In this document: in pieces, positions 15,871 through 25,464 of the stretch | Layout of the letters: each line of letters starts with the position of its first letter | Position numbering within the stretch: position 1 is the stretch's first letter | Assembly (NCBI GenBank): GCA_034659475.1 | Contig: JAYEHK010000021.1 | Coordinates: 1 to 60,415, forward strand | From: JAYEHK01 sp034659475 | Lineage (GTDB): Bacteria; Bacillota; Syntrophomonadia; Syntrophomonadales; Syntrophomonadaceae | Direction of reading: 5' to 3' | Length of the DNA stretch: 60,415 bases | Notes under the pieces: generated by a model | What the model was told of the DNA's origin: nothing | Database searches by the model: none | Seen by the model: only the letters and a program-made list of their open reading frames with translations | Position numbers and translations under genes: made by a program

Positions 15871-17097
15871 ATGAAAGCAAAACTCAGTATCTTAACCATG
15901 TTGCTGCTGATGTTAATGGCAACACCTGCTCTGGGCGCCGTAAACTTCGATGTAAACGGCCGTAACTATGACCCTGCTACGACGCCTGTTCTGGAACAGG
16001 GAATCACCAGTGGTTCTGCCCAGATGTTAGCCAGAACCCTGGGAGCATCGTTAACCCTGGATGAAGACTCCATTACCCTGACTGAAAATGAAAACACACT
16101 CCAAATGACGGTGGGAAATCAAACCGCAAAGTTTAATGGAGAAGAACGTACGATGCCCCGGGCCCCTGAAAGAGTGGCTGATGGTGTATTGCTGCCTGTC
16201 CGCTTTGTTTATGAAAGCTTCGGTGCCACCGTTGACTGGGTTGGCGAAGAACAAACCGTTACAGTTAGCTATGAAGAGACACGCAATAACATGACCGCGG
16301 AGCAAATGCTGGCCGAGTCGTCACGCCTGATGCAGAAAGCTAACACCTATAAAATGGATGTAGACATCAATGCTGATACACATATGGATATGCAATCAGC
16401 AGAAGAAACAGAAGCCATGGCTACAAACATGACTGGCACCTTGCAGGCGTCTGTTCAGTATAATCCTATTCTCATGTACATGGTTCAAAACATGAATATA
16501 ACCATGCCTGAACTAGCCGATGAACCACAGGAAATTCAAACTCAAACAGTAATCAACGAAAATGGTTTCTTCATGACCATGCCTGAAATAGGTTGGGTCA
16601 AGATGGAAATCCCCGGTATGGATTTGAATGCCCTCATGAAACAGTCTATGGCACAGGACCCGCTTGCTTCCATTCAACAGATGAAAGACACGGGCATGGC
16701 TGTATCCTTTGCAAACGACGAAGAACGTGACGGCCAGAAGTACTGGGTCATCGATGTAACCATGGGCGCAGATTCGCTGCAGCAATATATTGAATCTATG
16801 GGGCAGGTCCCCGGTTTGGACCAGAGTATTGCTGATATGTACAAGGATCTGAACCTGGATATGAAGTATACCACCTGGATCAATCAAAAGACACTGTACA
16901 CTGATGTTATGGATCTTACTGCACGCTATTCCTTTGGCATGGACGTACCTGTAGAAGAAACCACCGGCCATCTGGACATGGACATTGATATGAATGCCAT
17001 TTACTCCCTCTATGATTTCGGCGCTTCCTTTGATGTCCCCGATGTAAGCAACGCCAGAGCCTTTGACGAAGTCATGCAGGAAGAAATAGAGGAATAA
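15871..17097 (+). CDS. Secreted stalk-domain protein with DUF6612-like region
   Basis: The 408-residue protein has a signal peptide ending near ALGAV. An N-terminal copper-amine-oxidase-N type stalk domain follows (about 25-125; ERTMPRAPERVADGVLLPVRFVYESFGATVDW). A long Met-rich C-terminal region (about 135-400) resembles the LolA/LppX-fold DUF6612 group (MTAEQMLAESSRLMQKANTYKMDVDI). Such proteins are extracellular in Clostridia; no enzymatic role is known. AGGAGGCATGATTATT precedes the ATG. The gene stands alone, with the MITE-like element just downstream. Confidence 0.85.
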   Translation: MKAKLSILTMLLLMLMATPALGAVNFDVNGRNYDPATTPVLEQGITSGSAQMLARTLGASLTLDEDSITLTENENTLQMTVGNQTAKFNGEERTMPRAPERVADGVLLPVRFVYESFGATVDWVGEEQTVTVSYEETRNNMTAEQMLAESSRLMQKANTYKMDVDINADTHMDMQSAEETEAMATNMTGTLQASVQYNPILMYMVQNMNITMPELADEPQEIQTQTVINENGFFMTMPEIGWVKMEIPGMDLNALMKQSMAQDPLASIQQMKDTGMAVSFANDEERDGQKYWVIDVTMGADSLQQYIESMGQVPGLDQSIADMYKDLNLDMKYTTWINQKTLYTDVMDLTARYSFGMDVPVEETTGHLDMDIDMNAIYSLYDFGASFDVPDVSNARAFDEVMQEEIEE

Positions 17098-17124
17098 AAG
17101 TAACTAGGCCCGATGAGACAAAAT

Positions 17125-17413
17125 GAAACGTCCGAGACCACTGAAAAAGTCAGTCTGGGTGCAGGGGTATGCATAAATATACTTGCGCCCAGTCTCCGCA
17201 TGGACAACATCAACTGCTTGTCGATTGGCTCCAGGGGGACCGGGCAAATTCACATCCATGTTCAACTGCCCTCTCGCGACGTCCGTGTCGCTCGCCCCCT
17301 TCCGCCAATCGCCTTCGCAGGATGTTGTTACCATGCTCCGACAAACGGTCGCCAGTATATTTATGCATACCCCAGTGAAATTTAGCTACTTTTTCAGTGG
17401 TCTCGAAACGTCC
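17125..17413. mobile_element. MITE-like element with 9-bp target duplication
   Basis: The element 17134-17404 (271 bp) has perfect 17-bp terminal inverted repeats, GAGACCACTGAAAAAGT and ACTTTTTCAGTGGTCTC. It is flanked by direct repeats GAAACGTCC (17125-17133 and 17405-17413), a clear target-site duplication. Further in, the arms pair again: a 19-bp GGGGTATGC..ATATAC block at 17164-17182 is matched inverted at 17355-17373, followed by ACAACATC and CGATTGG blocks. No transposase is encoded, so it depends on one elsewhere. Removing it and one 9-mer restores a GTGAGACA..CGTCCCCG..TGTCTC hairpin like the one near 25.4 kb. Confidence 0.85.
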
Positions 17414-17471
17414 CCGTGTCTCACAGACCGATTATAAACATACGGCTGACGGGCAGGGTGCAAACGAGAAT

Positions 17472-17502
17472 AAGGCGTATCGCCGTTGAAGCGATACGCC
17501 TT
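17472..17502. terminator. Strong hairpin
   Basis: AAGGCGTATCGC and GCGATACGCCTT form a perfect 12-bp stem with a 7-base loop. The following GTTCGTTCC is only weakly T-rich, so termination is possible but not certain. The rest of 17503-17730 shows no gene. Confidence 0.55.
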
Positions 17503-17732
17503 GTTCGTTCCTCAGCCAGAAAGAGCAAAAAACGTCAATATGCACAACAATATTCACTTATATCAGTCCAATCGCGGCTTGCAACGTCCTTTTGAGCCCT
17601 GCATTTTGTGCATAATAACCACAGGCTTTTGTCTCTCTCCCAACCACCTTTTTCAAACACGCTTTCGACGTTAATCAGTCTGTCGTCACGTCAACCGGTA
17701 TACCGTTCAACATCCTCCTTGTCAAACAACAT

Positions 17733-17760
17733 TTGGCTCACAAATTTTATAACTTATAGT
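17733..17760 (+). promoter_or_regulatory. Probable promoter of the LuxR gene
   Basis: TTGGCT and TATAGT are spaced by 16 bases; an overlapping TATAAT lies six bases further on. The LuxR start is about 55 bp downstream. Confidence 0.45.
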
Positions 17761-17813
17761 ATAATATTGTTTGTAAAGACAGAGCTGAGCGCAGTTTGAA
17801 AGAGGGTGTTTGT

Positions 17814-20321
17814 TTGAAAATAAAAAAGTATAATACAAAAAGCTTATATTTCACCCAACGGCTGCTGCAGAAGTTGGACGGCATTCGGAACCATCCCCTC
17901 ACCATTGTCGAAGCCCCGATGGGCTATGGCAAAACCACCGCTGTCAAAGAATATTTAGCAAAATCAGATGTTACAGTTCTTTGGCTGAATGTATATAATG
18001 ATTCCACCGAAGCCTTTTGGGAAGGCTTTACCTCTCTGCTGGGCAGGCTTGACAGCGGGCTTTCCGAAAGCCTGTCGAAGCTGGGTGTTCCCGACGATGC
18101 CATATTGCTGTGGAAAGCGCTTAAGCTAATCGAAGATATGGATATCCCCTCGAAAACCGCTATCGTGATCGACGATTATCACCTGATCGACAGCCCGGAT
18201 ATCAATAAATTCATTGAAACGCTTGCCGAAAACACAGTGGAAAATCTTCATATCGTTCTCAATGTCCGTTATTCTCGTTTTGAAAGACTGGAAGAATTTT
18301 CACTGAAGAGGCTCTTGCTTCATATCACAAAAGACCCCTTTGAACTGGCTCCGGACGAGATAATTGCATATTATAAAGCCTGCGTAATCACGTTGACCGG
18401 AGAGCAGGCTCAACAGCTTTATGAGATGACCGAGGGATGGATCAGCGCCTTGTATCTGCTGATGCTGGAATATACCGAGCAGGGCAGCTTTACGCCGGAG
18501 ACAAATATATACGCGCTGATCGAAAAAGCCGTTTACCTGCCGCTTTCCGATGAAATTAAAGAATTTATCGTCTCAATGTGTATTTTCGACAGTTTCACGC
18601 TGCAACAGGCCGAATATATGTGGGGAAATAATAGCGTAGCTGGGTTTCTTGCATCGCTCACCGGCAGCAACTCTTTTATTTATTTCGAGAGAAGCACAAA
18701 AGCCTATCATTTCCACAGCATTTTTACAGGACTTCTGAAAGAAGTGCTGGAAGGCAAAGAAAAGCGCTATAGAAATAATCTGTATCAAAAAGCGGCACAG
18801 TGGTATATAGAAAACCGTGACTACATGAATGCCAGCCGTTATTTCTATGAGTGCGGAAACTTTGACGGTATCCTCCTGGCTTTGGAACTGGATCAATCAA
18901 ATAATTTTACCTCAGCAGAACAAGAATTGCTGAAAAAATATATGGCGGAATGTCCGCAAGAGATTAAAATACACCATCCCTATGCACAGCTCATCTATGC
19001 GATGAATCTGTTTGTTCATGGAGAGCTAACGCTGTTTCATAAAACATGCAGCGAAATCAGCATTTTTTTATCAAAAGATGCAAAGATGAACCAAGCTATG
19101 CGAAACCGGATTTTAGGGGAGCTTGAGCTTATGCTCAGCTTCTCTGAATTCAACGACCTAAAAAAAATGTCGATACATCACAGGAAAGCCTGGGAGTTGC
19201 TCAATCAGCCGACATCGATTTATAATACGGAAGCCATATGGACGTTCGGTTCTCCGTCTGTATTATCCCTTTATTACAGGGAAAGCAGTAAGCTTCAGGA
19301 ACATATAAAAGATATCAAAGAATCGATGCCCTATTATTACCTCCTGACAAACGGGCATGGTTCAGGCGCGGAATATGCGATGGAAGCTGAGAGCCTTTTC
19401 AATCAAGGCGACCTTGAAAATGCTGAAATTTCGGCGCAAAAGGCTATGCTCAAGGCACAGTCTGGGAATGATGATAATATAGTCTTTTGTGTATTATATT
19501 TGCGGACACTCATTGCTTTTATGAAAGGCGATCTACCCGCAGTGATGGATTTGATTCATCAAATTCACGAAACAGAGACCATAAGAAATGAATATTACTT
19601 TATTCATATGGCGGAAATTTGCGAAGGCAACATCTATGCCTATCTTGATCAAAAGGATAAAATTCCGGAAAGATTGCTGGATGTTGACCTTTGCAATTCC
19701 GGACGGCTAAGCTTTCCCGCGCTCGCTTTTTTCAATATCATGTACGGCAGGATACTTTTAATCAAAGGAGAATATTTAAAGCTTATCGGCAGCGCAGAGC
19801 ATTTTATAAACATATCCTCGGTTCATCACAACCTGCTTGGATACATATATACATACATTTACCTTGCGGCGGCATACCGAAAAATATTCCGGGAGGATGA
19901 TGCGCTGAATAGCCTGAAAAAAGCACTGGACATCGCCATGCCGGACAGGCAGTACATGCTTTTTGTTGAAAACTGCGATTATATCGAACCTCTGCTTCAC
20001 AGCCTCTCTCGACAAGGATTGTACCGAGAGGAAATCGAAAAAATCCTAGAGCTTTACAAAACATACGCAAAATCAAAAGCGGCTTTCATCCGCACGTATT
20101 TTACCGGTGACAAGCCGAAGCTCACGGAAAGAGAGACGGAGACCGCCCGATTGGCCGTTTCGGGCCTAACGAACCAGGAAATTGCGGAAAAGCTTTTCAT
20201 ATCGCCAAACACGGTGAAAGCTACGCTGAAATCCATCTATGTAAAGGGCTCCATTCATAATAGGGTTCAACTGAAACAGTATGTGGATGTCCTCTCGGAG
20301 AGCAAAAAAACTAAAATTTAA
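17814..20321 (+). CDS. MalT-like LuxR-family transcriptional activator
   Basis: The start is TTG 17814 with GAGGGTG five bases before it, giving 835 residues; a TTG 18 bp upstream is less well placed. The layout is that of large ATP-binding LuxR regulators: a P-loop near residue 35 (EAPMGYGKTT), a Walker B-like AIVIDDYHLID, a long helical-repeat middle, and a C-terminal LuxR helix-turn-helix (LTERETETARLAVSGLTNQEIAEKLF). These act as signal-dependent activators. The inducer is unknown. It probably controls the following DUF2442 and surface-protein genes. Confidence 0.9.
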   Translation: MKIKKYNTKSLYFTQRLLQKLDGIRNHPLTIVEAPMGYGKTTAVKEYLAKSDVTVLWLNVYNDSTEAFWEGFTSLLGRLDSGLSESLSKLGVPDDAILLWKALKLIEDMDIPSKTAIVIDDYHLIDSPDINKFIETLAENTVENLHIVLNVRYSRFERLEEFSLKRLLLHITKDPFELAPDEIIAYYKACVITLTGEQAQQLYEMTEGWISALYLLMLEYTEQGSFTPETNIYALIEKAVYLPLSDEIKEFIVSMCIFDSFTLQQAEYMWGNNSVAGFLASLTGSNSFIYFERSTKAYHFHSIFTGLLKEVLEGKEKRYRNNLYQKAAQWYIENRDYMNASRYFYECGNFDGILLALELDQSNNFTSAEQELLKKYMAECPQEIKIHHPYAQLIYAMNLFVHGELTLFHKTCSEISIFLSKDAKMNQAMRNRILGELELMLSFSEFNDLKKMSIHHRKAWELLNQPTSIYNTEAIWTFGSPSVLSLYYRESSKLQEHIKDIKESMPYYYLLTNGHGSGAEYAMEAESLFNQGDLENAEISAQKAMLKAQSGNDDNIVFCVLYLRTLIAFMKGDLPAVMDLIHQIHETETIRNEYYFIHMAEICEGNIYAYLDQKDKIPERLLDVDLCNSGRLSFPALAFFNIMYGRILLIKGEYLKLIGSAEHFINISSVHHNLLGYIYTYIYLAAAYRKIFREDDALNSLKKALDIAMPDRQYMLFVENCDYIEPLLHSLSRQGLYREEIEKILELYKTYAKSKAAFIRTYFTGDKPKLTERETETARLAVSGLTNQEIAEKLFISPNTVKATLKSIYVKGSIHNRVQLKQYVDVLSESKKTKI

Positions 20322-20354
20322 GCGAAGAACTACCCGAACGGGTAGTACACAGTC

Positions 20355-20391
20355 AATAATAACCACTGTAAAATATACAGTGGTTATTATT
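20355..20391 (+). terminator. 16-bp hairpin between LuxR and DUF2442 genes
   Basis: AATAATAACCACTGTA and TACAGTGGTTATTATT form a perfect 16-bp stem with a 5-base loop, followed by ATTATAAGG. It could end the luxR transcript or shield the next ribosome binding site, which starts five bases after the stem. A second small hairpin ACTACCCG/CGGGTAGT precedes it. Confidence 0.65.
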
Positions 20392-20409
20392 ATTATAAGG
20401 AGAAATTTT

Positions 20410-20640
20410 ATGACAGAGATAAAAGAAGTCCATCCGAAGGCTGACTACAAACTTGAGGTGGAATTGACGAACGGCAGCAGCGTCATTCTCAATTTACAGC
20501 CAAAGCTAAATACGATTCGTTTCGGTATACTGCGTGATACAGAAATTTTTAACCGCGTCGAGACGGACGGCACCGTTATCAACTGGGATAAAAAGGTTGA
20601 GTTATCGGTCAGCGAATTGTTTGACCTTATTAAGAAATAA
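20410..20640 (+). CDS. DUF2442-type small protein
   Basis: From ATG 20410 (after AAGGAG) a 76-residue protein is read: KEVHPKADYKLEVELTNGSSVILNLQPKL..RFGILRD..IFNRVETDGTVINWDKKVELSVSELFDLI. This is the DUF2442 pattern (response-to-W and DL end), often found near toxin-antitoxin genes or as stand-alone proteins. Its function is unknown. It lies 27 bp before the surface-protein gene on the same strand. Confidence 0.8.
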   Translation: MTEIKEVHPKADYKLEVELTNGSSVILNLQPKLNTIRFGILRDTEIFNRVETDGTVINWDKKVELSVSELFDLIKK

Positions 20641-20667
20641 AATACCAAAGAAAGAAGGTTCAGAAGT

Positions 20668-22326
20668 ATGTTAAAGTCAAAAACAATCAAGACGAGGAAA
20701 ATTATCTCGATCGCATTAACTTTATTCATGGTCATCGTGCTGCTTCCGCAATGCACTCTTCCTGCGCAGGCTTCGGAAAGTTATAGCTTTGACCTGTATC
20801 ACGGAAACATATCCATAACATCGGATACCGTAACCTATTACGATTCATCAGGCGAACAATCACAGGCATTTTCATCCGGTACTGAGCTTGTCATAACACA
20901 GACGGAAAGCGATACGGCTTCAACTGCCAACGCCATATCAGTGAACGGCGGAACGGCAGTAATCAACATCATACTTTCCGGCGTAAATATCAGAAGCAGC
21001 GGATGTGCCTTAGAGCTTCAGGGCACTTCAAATGTTAACCTGACACTTGCTGATGGTACCACAAACGTGCTGAAAAGCGGCTCTGTATATGCCGGCCTGC
21101 AGGTTCCGGCTAATACTGCCATAACCATAGATGGCAGCGGCATACTCAGCACGGACGGAGGTACAAATGCCGCCGGGATTGGCGGTTACGGCGGCTACAA
21201 CAGTTGTAGCACCCAAGGCGGTAATGGCGGTAATGGCAGTCTAATCACCATCAACAGCGGAACAATAACAGCTAACGGTAATATTGGCGGTGGCTATGGC
21301 GGTAGCGGTCGCAATGGCTCCATTGCTGGCTTTAACGGCGCTAATGGCGGTAACGGCAGCTGTGAAATTACAGGCGGTTCGTTTTATGTGGATATTAGTA
21401 AGCTTGCCTCAACGCCTACAAACGGGAGCAATACGGTGTATCTGACTACTGTTGGGTTTGACAGTGTTGCCACAGAAGGTTCTGTGTTTTCGCTGACAAT
21501 GGATGCAGCCTATGCATACGGAACCCATGATATGCTGACTGACGCAAACGGAGAACTATACATCTGGCTGCCCGACGGAACTAAAACAACAGAAGCACAA
21601 ACTGTGGCAGGAAATTATTCCGGTTCAATTTTAACCACAACAGACATCACCACATCCCTTGGTACATTATCCAAGGTTGAAGATTCGGAAAAACCAATAA
21701 TCACCAGTGTCACGCCCAACGAAGACAATGCACCGTTGAACAGTGAAATATCCATTACCTTCAGCGAACCAATGAATACATCAGTGTCGGGAGCCATATC
21801 TCTTGACAGCGGCGTTACAACGCTGACCGGAGGTGCCTGGTCAAACTTTAACCAAACTTACACTGTTTCTTATTCCGGTCTGTCGAACAACACGACATAC
21901 ACCATCGGCATTTCCGGGTATACTGATTCATCCAGTAATATAATGGATGAAGATATCACCCACAGCTTCAGGACAATGTCAAGTTGCGGTAACGGCGCAT
22001 ACCTCATCGCCTCGGACAGTGATTCGGCATACACTGACAGTTATACAAACGAGGGCCTTTTGAATCTGACAGTGAATGAAGGTGTTTCAGGATTAACTTA
22101 TTTCAGCGTGAATGTCTCAGCGGTTACAGGACATGCGAGCAGCGAAGTTTGTCTGTTTGTACATGTTAGAAACAGCGTACAGGTCGGAATCATGGCATTC
22201 AAAGGTGATTTTGAAAGTGGCGGCAACCCATGTGCGGCCTTCAATGTTCAGACAGGCGATGTGATAGAAGTATACATTGTGGATGAGCTTACCAATGATG
22301 CAAGTTCCAATCCCACTGTGCTTTAG
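20668..22326 (+). CDS. Secreted surface protein with glycine-rich repeats and an Ig-like domain
   Basis: This 552-residue protein has a signal peptide (LTLFMVIVLLPQCTLPAQAS) and an N-terminal beta-solenoid-like region with repeated AIxVNGGTAVINIILSGVNI and NVNLTLADGTTN units, similar to carbohydrate-binding Cthe_2159-type domains. A glycine-rich stretch (about 170-235; GGYGG, GGNGGNGS) follows, then a Big_5-type Ig-like domain (about 345-440; PIITSVTPNEDNAPLNSEISITFSEPM). The end has no LPXTG or SLH anchor. It is probably exported and may bind glycans. GAAAGAAGG precedes the start. Confidence 0.78.
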   Translation: MLKSKTIKTRKIISIALTLFMVIVLLPQCTLPAQASESYSFDLYHGNISITSDTVTYYDSSGEQSQAFSSGTELVITQTESDTASTANAISVNGGTAVINIILSGVNIRSSGCALELQGTSNVNLTLADGTTNVLKSGSVYAGLQVPANTAITIDGSGILSTDGGTNAAGIGGYGGYNSCSTQGGNGGNGSLITINSGTITANGNIGGGYGGSGRNGSIAGFNGANGGNGSCEITGGSFYVDISKLASTPTNGSNTVYLTTVGFDSVATEGSVFSLTMDAAYAYGTHDMLTDANGELYIWLPDGTKTTEAQTVAGNYSGSILTTTDITTSLGTLSKVEDSEKPIITSVTPNEDNAPLNSEISITFSEPMNTSVSGAISLDSGVTTLTGGAWSNFNQTYTVSYSGLSNNTTYTIGISGYTDSSSNIMDEDITHSFRTMSSCGNGAYLIASDSDSAYTDSYTNEGLLNLTVNEGVSGLTYFSVNVSAVTGHASSEVCLFVHVRNSVQVGIMAFKGDFESGGNPCAAFNVQTGDVIEVYIVDELTNDASSNPTVL

Positions 22327-22345
22327 AAGTGGTTGAGGTGTAATG

Positions 22346-22561
22346 ATGATTAAAAAAGTGAAAAAAACAACCGTCTTCGCACTTTCCACGCTGCTGCTTT
22401 TGCAAATGTTCATGCTCTCAGCTTTTGCGTCGGATGTAAGCATCACACTGAGTGCGGAAAGCGGCTATAAGGGTGACAACATTACTATATCGGGTACCTA
22501 TGGTACAGCAAATGCCGGTAATAATTGTTATCACCCCAACGATCTGCAGACCTACACGTAA
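22346..22561 (+). pseudogene. Truncated secreted-protein gene (5' fragment)
   Basis: The frame begins 19 bp after the previous stop, with GAGGTG before the ATG. It encodes a clear signal peptide (KTTVFALSTLLLLQMFMLSAFAS) and about 35 residues of a beta-rich mature domain (DVSITLSAESGYKGDNITISGTYGTA), then stops. The rest of the gene appears lost. From about 22540 another frame reads PTRNKTLDEISNIINSSSVNKQ to a stop at 22646, which looks like the tail of an unrelated gene. Confidence 0.6.
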
Positions 22562-22731
22562 CAAAACTCTTGACGAGATCTCCAACATTATCAACTCCTC
22601 ATCTGTCAACAAACAGCTTTTCATTTTGGCCATCGATACTTTATAATTCAGTAACTCAACGTGTAAATTATACCATATGGTTAATATTCTGGTTTTTATA
22701 CCGTTTTGAAGCGATAATTAAACAGAAATAG

Positions 22732-22774
22732 AAAAAACGCCGGATGGACTAATAAGTCTATTCAGCGCGTTTTT
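22732..22774 (+). terminator. Terminator-like hairpin
   Basis: AAAAACGC..GGACT..AGTC..GCGCGTTTTT forms an interrupted stem ending in a T run. It follows the truncated surface-protein region. The remaining 22775-23017 shows no gene I can support. Confidence 0.55.
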
Positions 22775-23017
22775 AGCAGACTAAGCGTAAATTGCTTTTA
22801 TTCAATTGCTTGGTGATCTATATCAGAAGTAGATCATACTGATATCGGCCTAAAATGCCCTTATTATGGTTCTAATAAACACCTGGGGTGGACAAACTGT
22901 TTTACCTGGTCAAAAAAATAATACCTACCACCTTTACCGTTCGGCAGCGAGCACTACTATTCGAATATCTTTGAAGAAAGCCCCAGTGACAAAAGGACCG
23001 ACCCCTTGCCACTCCGT

Positions 23018-25156
23018 TCACCTGGCCCGCAATATATTTTTATCAATACAGAACTGTTTCAGGAAACTTCGCTCCTGACCGTTGTCAAAACGCACGTTCA
23101 GGACATCTTCTTGTTCCAAGGTAATCACGCCTTCTCCAAACTGCTTATGAATGACCACCAGTCCGACGCCAAAATCATCCGCCTCCGTTAGTTCTTTCAC
23201 CGTTGGGTCCTTATCAACTAACAATCGTTGTACTTCCCGGACAAACATGGATACAGTCGCATACTGCCTAAGATAGTAATTGGGAACACAAAGAGTTACA
23301 TCATGTTTCGCTCGGGTCATTCCGACATAAAAGAGGCGCCGTTCTTCTTCCAGGGCAGACTGCTTCGTTGCAGAATTCTCCACTGCCTGTCGATCTGGGA
23401 TGATCCCTTCAACAAGGTCCACGAGATATACCTGCTCCCATTCTAGTCCTTTGGCAGAGTGGATGGTGGAGAGTGTTACGGCATTGGTATTTTTGTTTTT
23501 AGCTGAACGCTTGATTAAGGTTTCTAGATGGACTAGGCGGTGGGCGAAGTCCGGCAGGTTTTTTTCCTGTGCCGCAATGTTCTCCAGAATTCCCAGAATA
23601 CTTTCCATGTATTCCTTGGCAAACCCTAATTGCTCACAAACTCTGCCTATGACCTCGTCATAATTCATCGTAGACCGAATATACCGAATAGCCTGAAACG
23701 GAGCTAGTGTATTCAAGTAATGGAATTGTTGATTTAACGCCAAATAATCCTTGCGCCGCTTATCGGGAAGATCGGCCGTTTCCGCTAATATCTCTAATAT
23801 AGGGCGCTCAATCTGTATCCCTTGCAGGTATTCCAGTTGAGTCTTGTTTACGTATACGTCCAACTTGGTCCAGATTTTTTCAAATACTCTAAGGCTTTTG
23901 TCATTATAAGAGAAGCGCATATAGTTAAGAACATCTTTTATCGTCCAATGCTGAAAAAAACGTTCTTTACTGGATTCCCGCAGGTAAAAAGGTATCCCGC
24001 CGAGATCTAGTTCCTGAACCAGACTTATGGCGGATAGGTTGTTACGGAAAAGCAAGGCCACATCGGAAAAACGGTCCGTCTTTTGCAGTTCTTCCCGAAT
24101 AAATCCGGTCTGCTCCCCAACATTTTTGAATTGCTTGATGCGCAGTGCTTCCCCGTCAGCATTGCTGGTCATCATTGCTTTATCAAAGCGCCCTTGATTT
24201 TTCCTGATAAATCGGCACGCCACGTCAACAATTTGCGGAGTGGAACGGAAATTTTCTTCCATCCGGTAAACCTGTGCCTGGTCATAGACGGTTGGAAAAT
24301 CCAACAGATACTGTGGCTCAGCGGCTCGGAAGCCGAAAATGCTTTGATCGTCGTCACCCACAACAAAGATATTTTCTTGCGGCCTGGCGATCAACTCAAT
24401 GAGCTTATGCTGCAGCAAGGATGTATCCTGACTTTCATCAGTAAGGATGTAATCCGTCTGCTCCCGAAATGTTTCAAGCAACCATGGATTTTCCAGAAGT
24501 CCTTGGTAAGCCAGCACTAGCATATCATCAAAATCAATGAGCCGGGGTTGGTTCTCACGTTTATACTCTTCGTAGGCTTGATAAATCTTTACAAAATTAG
24601 CAGTGTGAGGATTAGCTAGATCATCCGGTCCACAGAGCCTGTTTTTAACATAGCAAATCGTATTTTGCAGTTCATCTAATTGTTCTTCGGTAGGAAGTGC
24701 GAAGTTTACTTGTTTGTATAAACCTCGCAGCACCCTGTTTTTACTCTCCGCTCCTGTTTGCTCTTCCATTAACCGATAGCGGATGCCCTGGTGTTTAAAA
24801 TACTCACGGACCACTGTATAGGCAAAACTATGTATCGTGGAAAAATGCACCTGGCCTTTGATTCGATCCCTGAAGTTCTGGGCAAAACGTTCCCGCATTT
24901 CTTTGGCCGCCGCCCGACTAAAGGTCAAGCAGAGGATACGCTCCGGCACCGCTCCCCTGACCAGGATCAAATAGGCAATGCGTATCGTGAGTACCGTGGT
25001 TTTTCCCGCTCCCGGGACAGCCAATAGCAAAAGCGGTCCTTGATCATGAAGTATCGCCCTCTTCTGGTCCTCGGTGAGGTTAAGATTCTTTTCTTTTATC
25101 CAGGCAAAAAACTGCTGATCATTCATTTGATTTGCCTTCACTATCTGTCTTATCAT
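23018..25156 (-). CDS. UvrD/Rep-family ATP-dependent DNA helicase
   Basis: This 712-residue SF1A helicase has motif I AVPGAGKTT (near 48), motif II/DEXX-like TDESQDTS (near 240), VGDDDQSIFGFRGAE-type motif III written here as FGFRAAEPQ, TIHSAKGLEW (motif V) and EERRLFYVGMTRAK (motif VI). It unwinds DNA in repair or replication restart. The C-terminus ends with a short PcrA-like segment (GEGVITLEQEDVLNVRFDNGQ). It is close in size to PcrA but the motifs are divergent, so a dedicated symbol is not given. A second ATG at 25126 with GAAGG eight bases upstream is an alternative start. Confidence 0.92.
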   Translation of the reverse strand: MIRQIVKANQMNDQQFFAWIKEKNLNLTEDQKRAILHDQGPLLLLAVPGAGKTTVLTIRIAYLILVRGAVPERILCLTFSRAAAKEMRERFAQNFRDRIKGQVHFSTIHSFAYTVVREYFKHQGIRYRLMEEQTGAESKNRVLRGLYKQVNFALPTEEQLDELQNTICYVKNRLCGPDDLANPHTANFVKIYQAYEEYKRENQPRLIDFDDMLVLAYQGLLENPWLLETFREQTDYILTDESQDTSLLQHKLIELIARPQENIFVVGDDDQSIFGFRAAEPQYLLDFPTVYDQAQVYRMEENFRSTPQIVDVACRFIRKNQGRFDKAMMTSNADGEALRIKQFKNVGEQTGFIREELQKTDRFSDVALLFRNNLSAISLVQELDLGGIPFYLRESSKERFFQHWTIKDVLNYMRFSYNDKSLRVFEKIWTKLDVYVNKTQLEYLQGIQIERPILEILAETADLPDKRRKDYLALNQQFHYLNTLAPFQAIRYIRSTMNYDEVIGRVCEQLGFAKEYMESILGILENIAAQEKNLPDFAHRLVHLETLIKRSAKNKNTNAVTLSTIHSAKGLEWEQVYLVDLVEGIIPDRQAVENSATKQSALEEERRLFYVGMTRAKHDVTLCVPNYYLRQYATVSMFVREVQRLLVDKDPTVKELTEADDFGVGLVVIHKQFGEGVITLEQEDVLNVRFDNGQERSFLKQFCIDKNILRAR

Positions 25157-25396
25157 GTTTCATCTCATCTTCCCGGTATTTATATTCATTATCTCGCTTC
25201 ATTGCTGTACTCCCTATGCTTTTTGGTCCGGTATTCTTTTTACTATTATATCTAAACCAATACAAAAGAACAAAGGGGTCAGGCCGGCTTTTGCCACTTG
25301 TTCCTGTCTTGTATGCAAGAAGGCATCATAAGAGAAGTAAGCCATTTCTGGAGACGTTTTTCCAACCACTACAATAGCCTAACATTGTTCTAGGTG

Positions 25397-25442
25397 AGAC
25401 AAAATAAAGCGTCCCCGTTGTCTTGGAAAACAGAGCTTTTCC
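25397..25442 (-). terminator. Hairpins downstream of the thioredoxin-like gene
   Basis: GGAAAA/TTTTCC (25425-25442) and AGACAA/TTGTCT (25397-25424, loop with CGTCCCCG) follow the minus-strand thioredoxin gene. The second is an uninterrupted relative of the hairpin that carries the MITE near 17.1 kb. Between 25157 and 25390 I see no gene. Confidence 0.5.
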
Positions 25443-25464
25443 GGGCCATTTTCTATGGGTTAAT

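Noticed and set aside
16513..16971. Minus-strand frame of 152 residues in the stalk-domain gene
   Set aside because: The plus strand has a signal peptide, stalk domain and good ribosome binding site; the opposite frame has none.
17169..17437. Small frames inside the MITE-like element
   Set aside because: The sequence is palindromic and the frames are by-products; no transposase motif is present.
23018..23191. Short plus-strand frames at the helicase 3' end
   Set aside because: They lie antisense to a well supported helicase and have no start signals.
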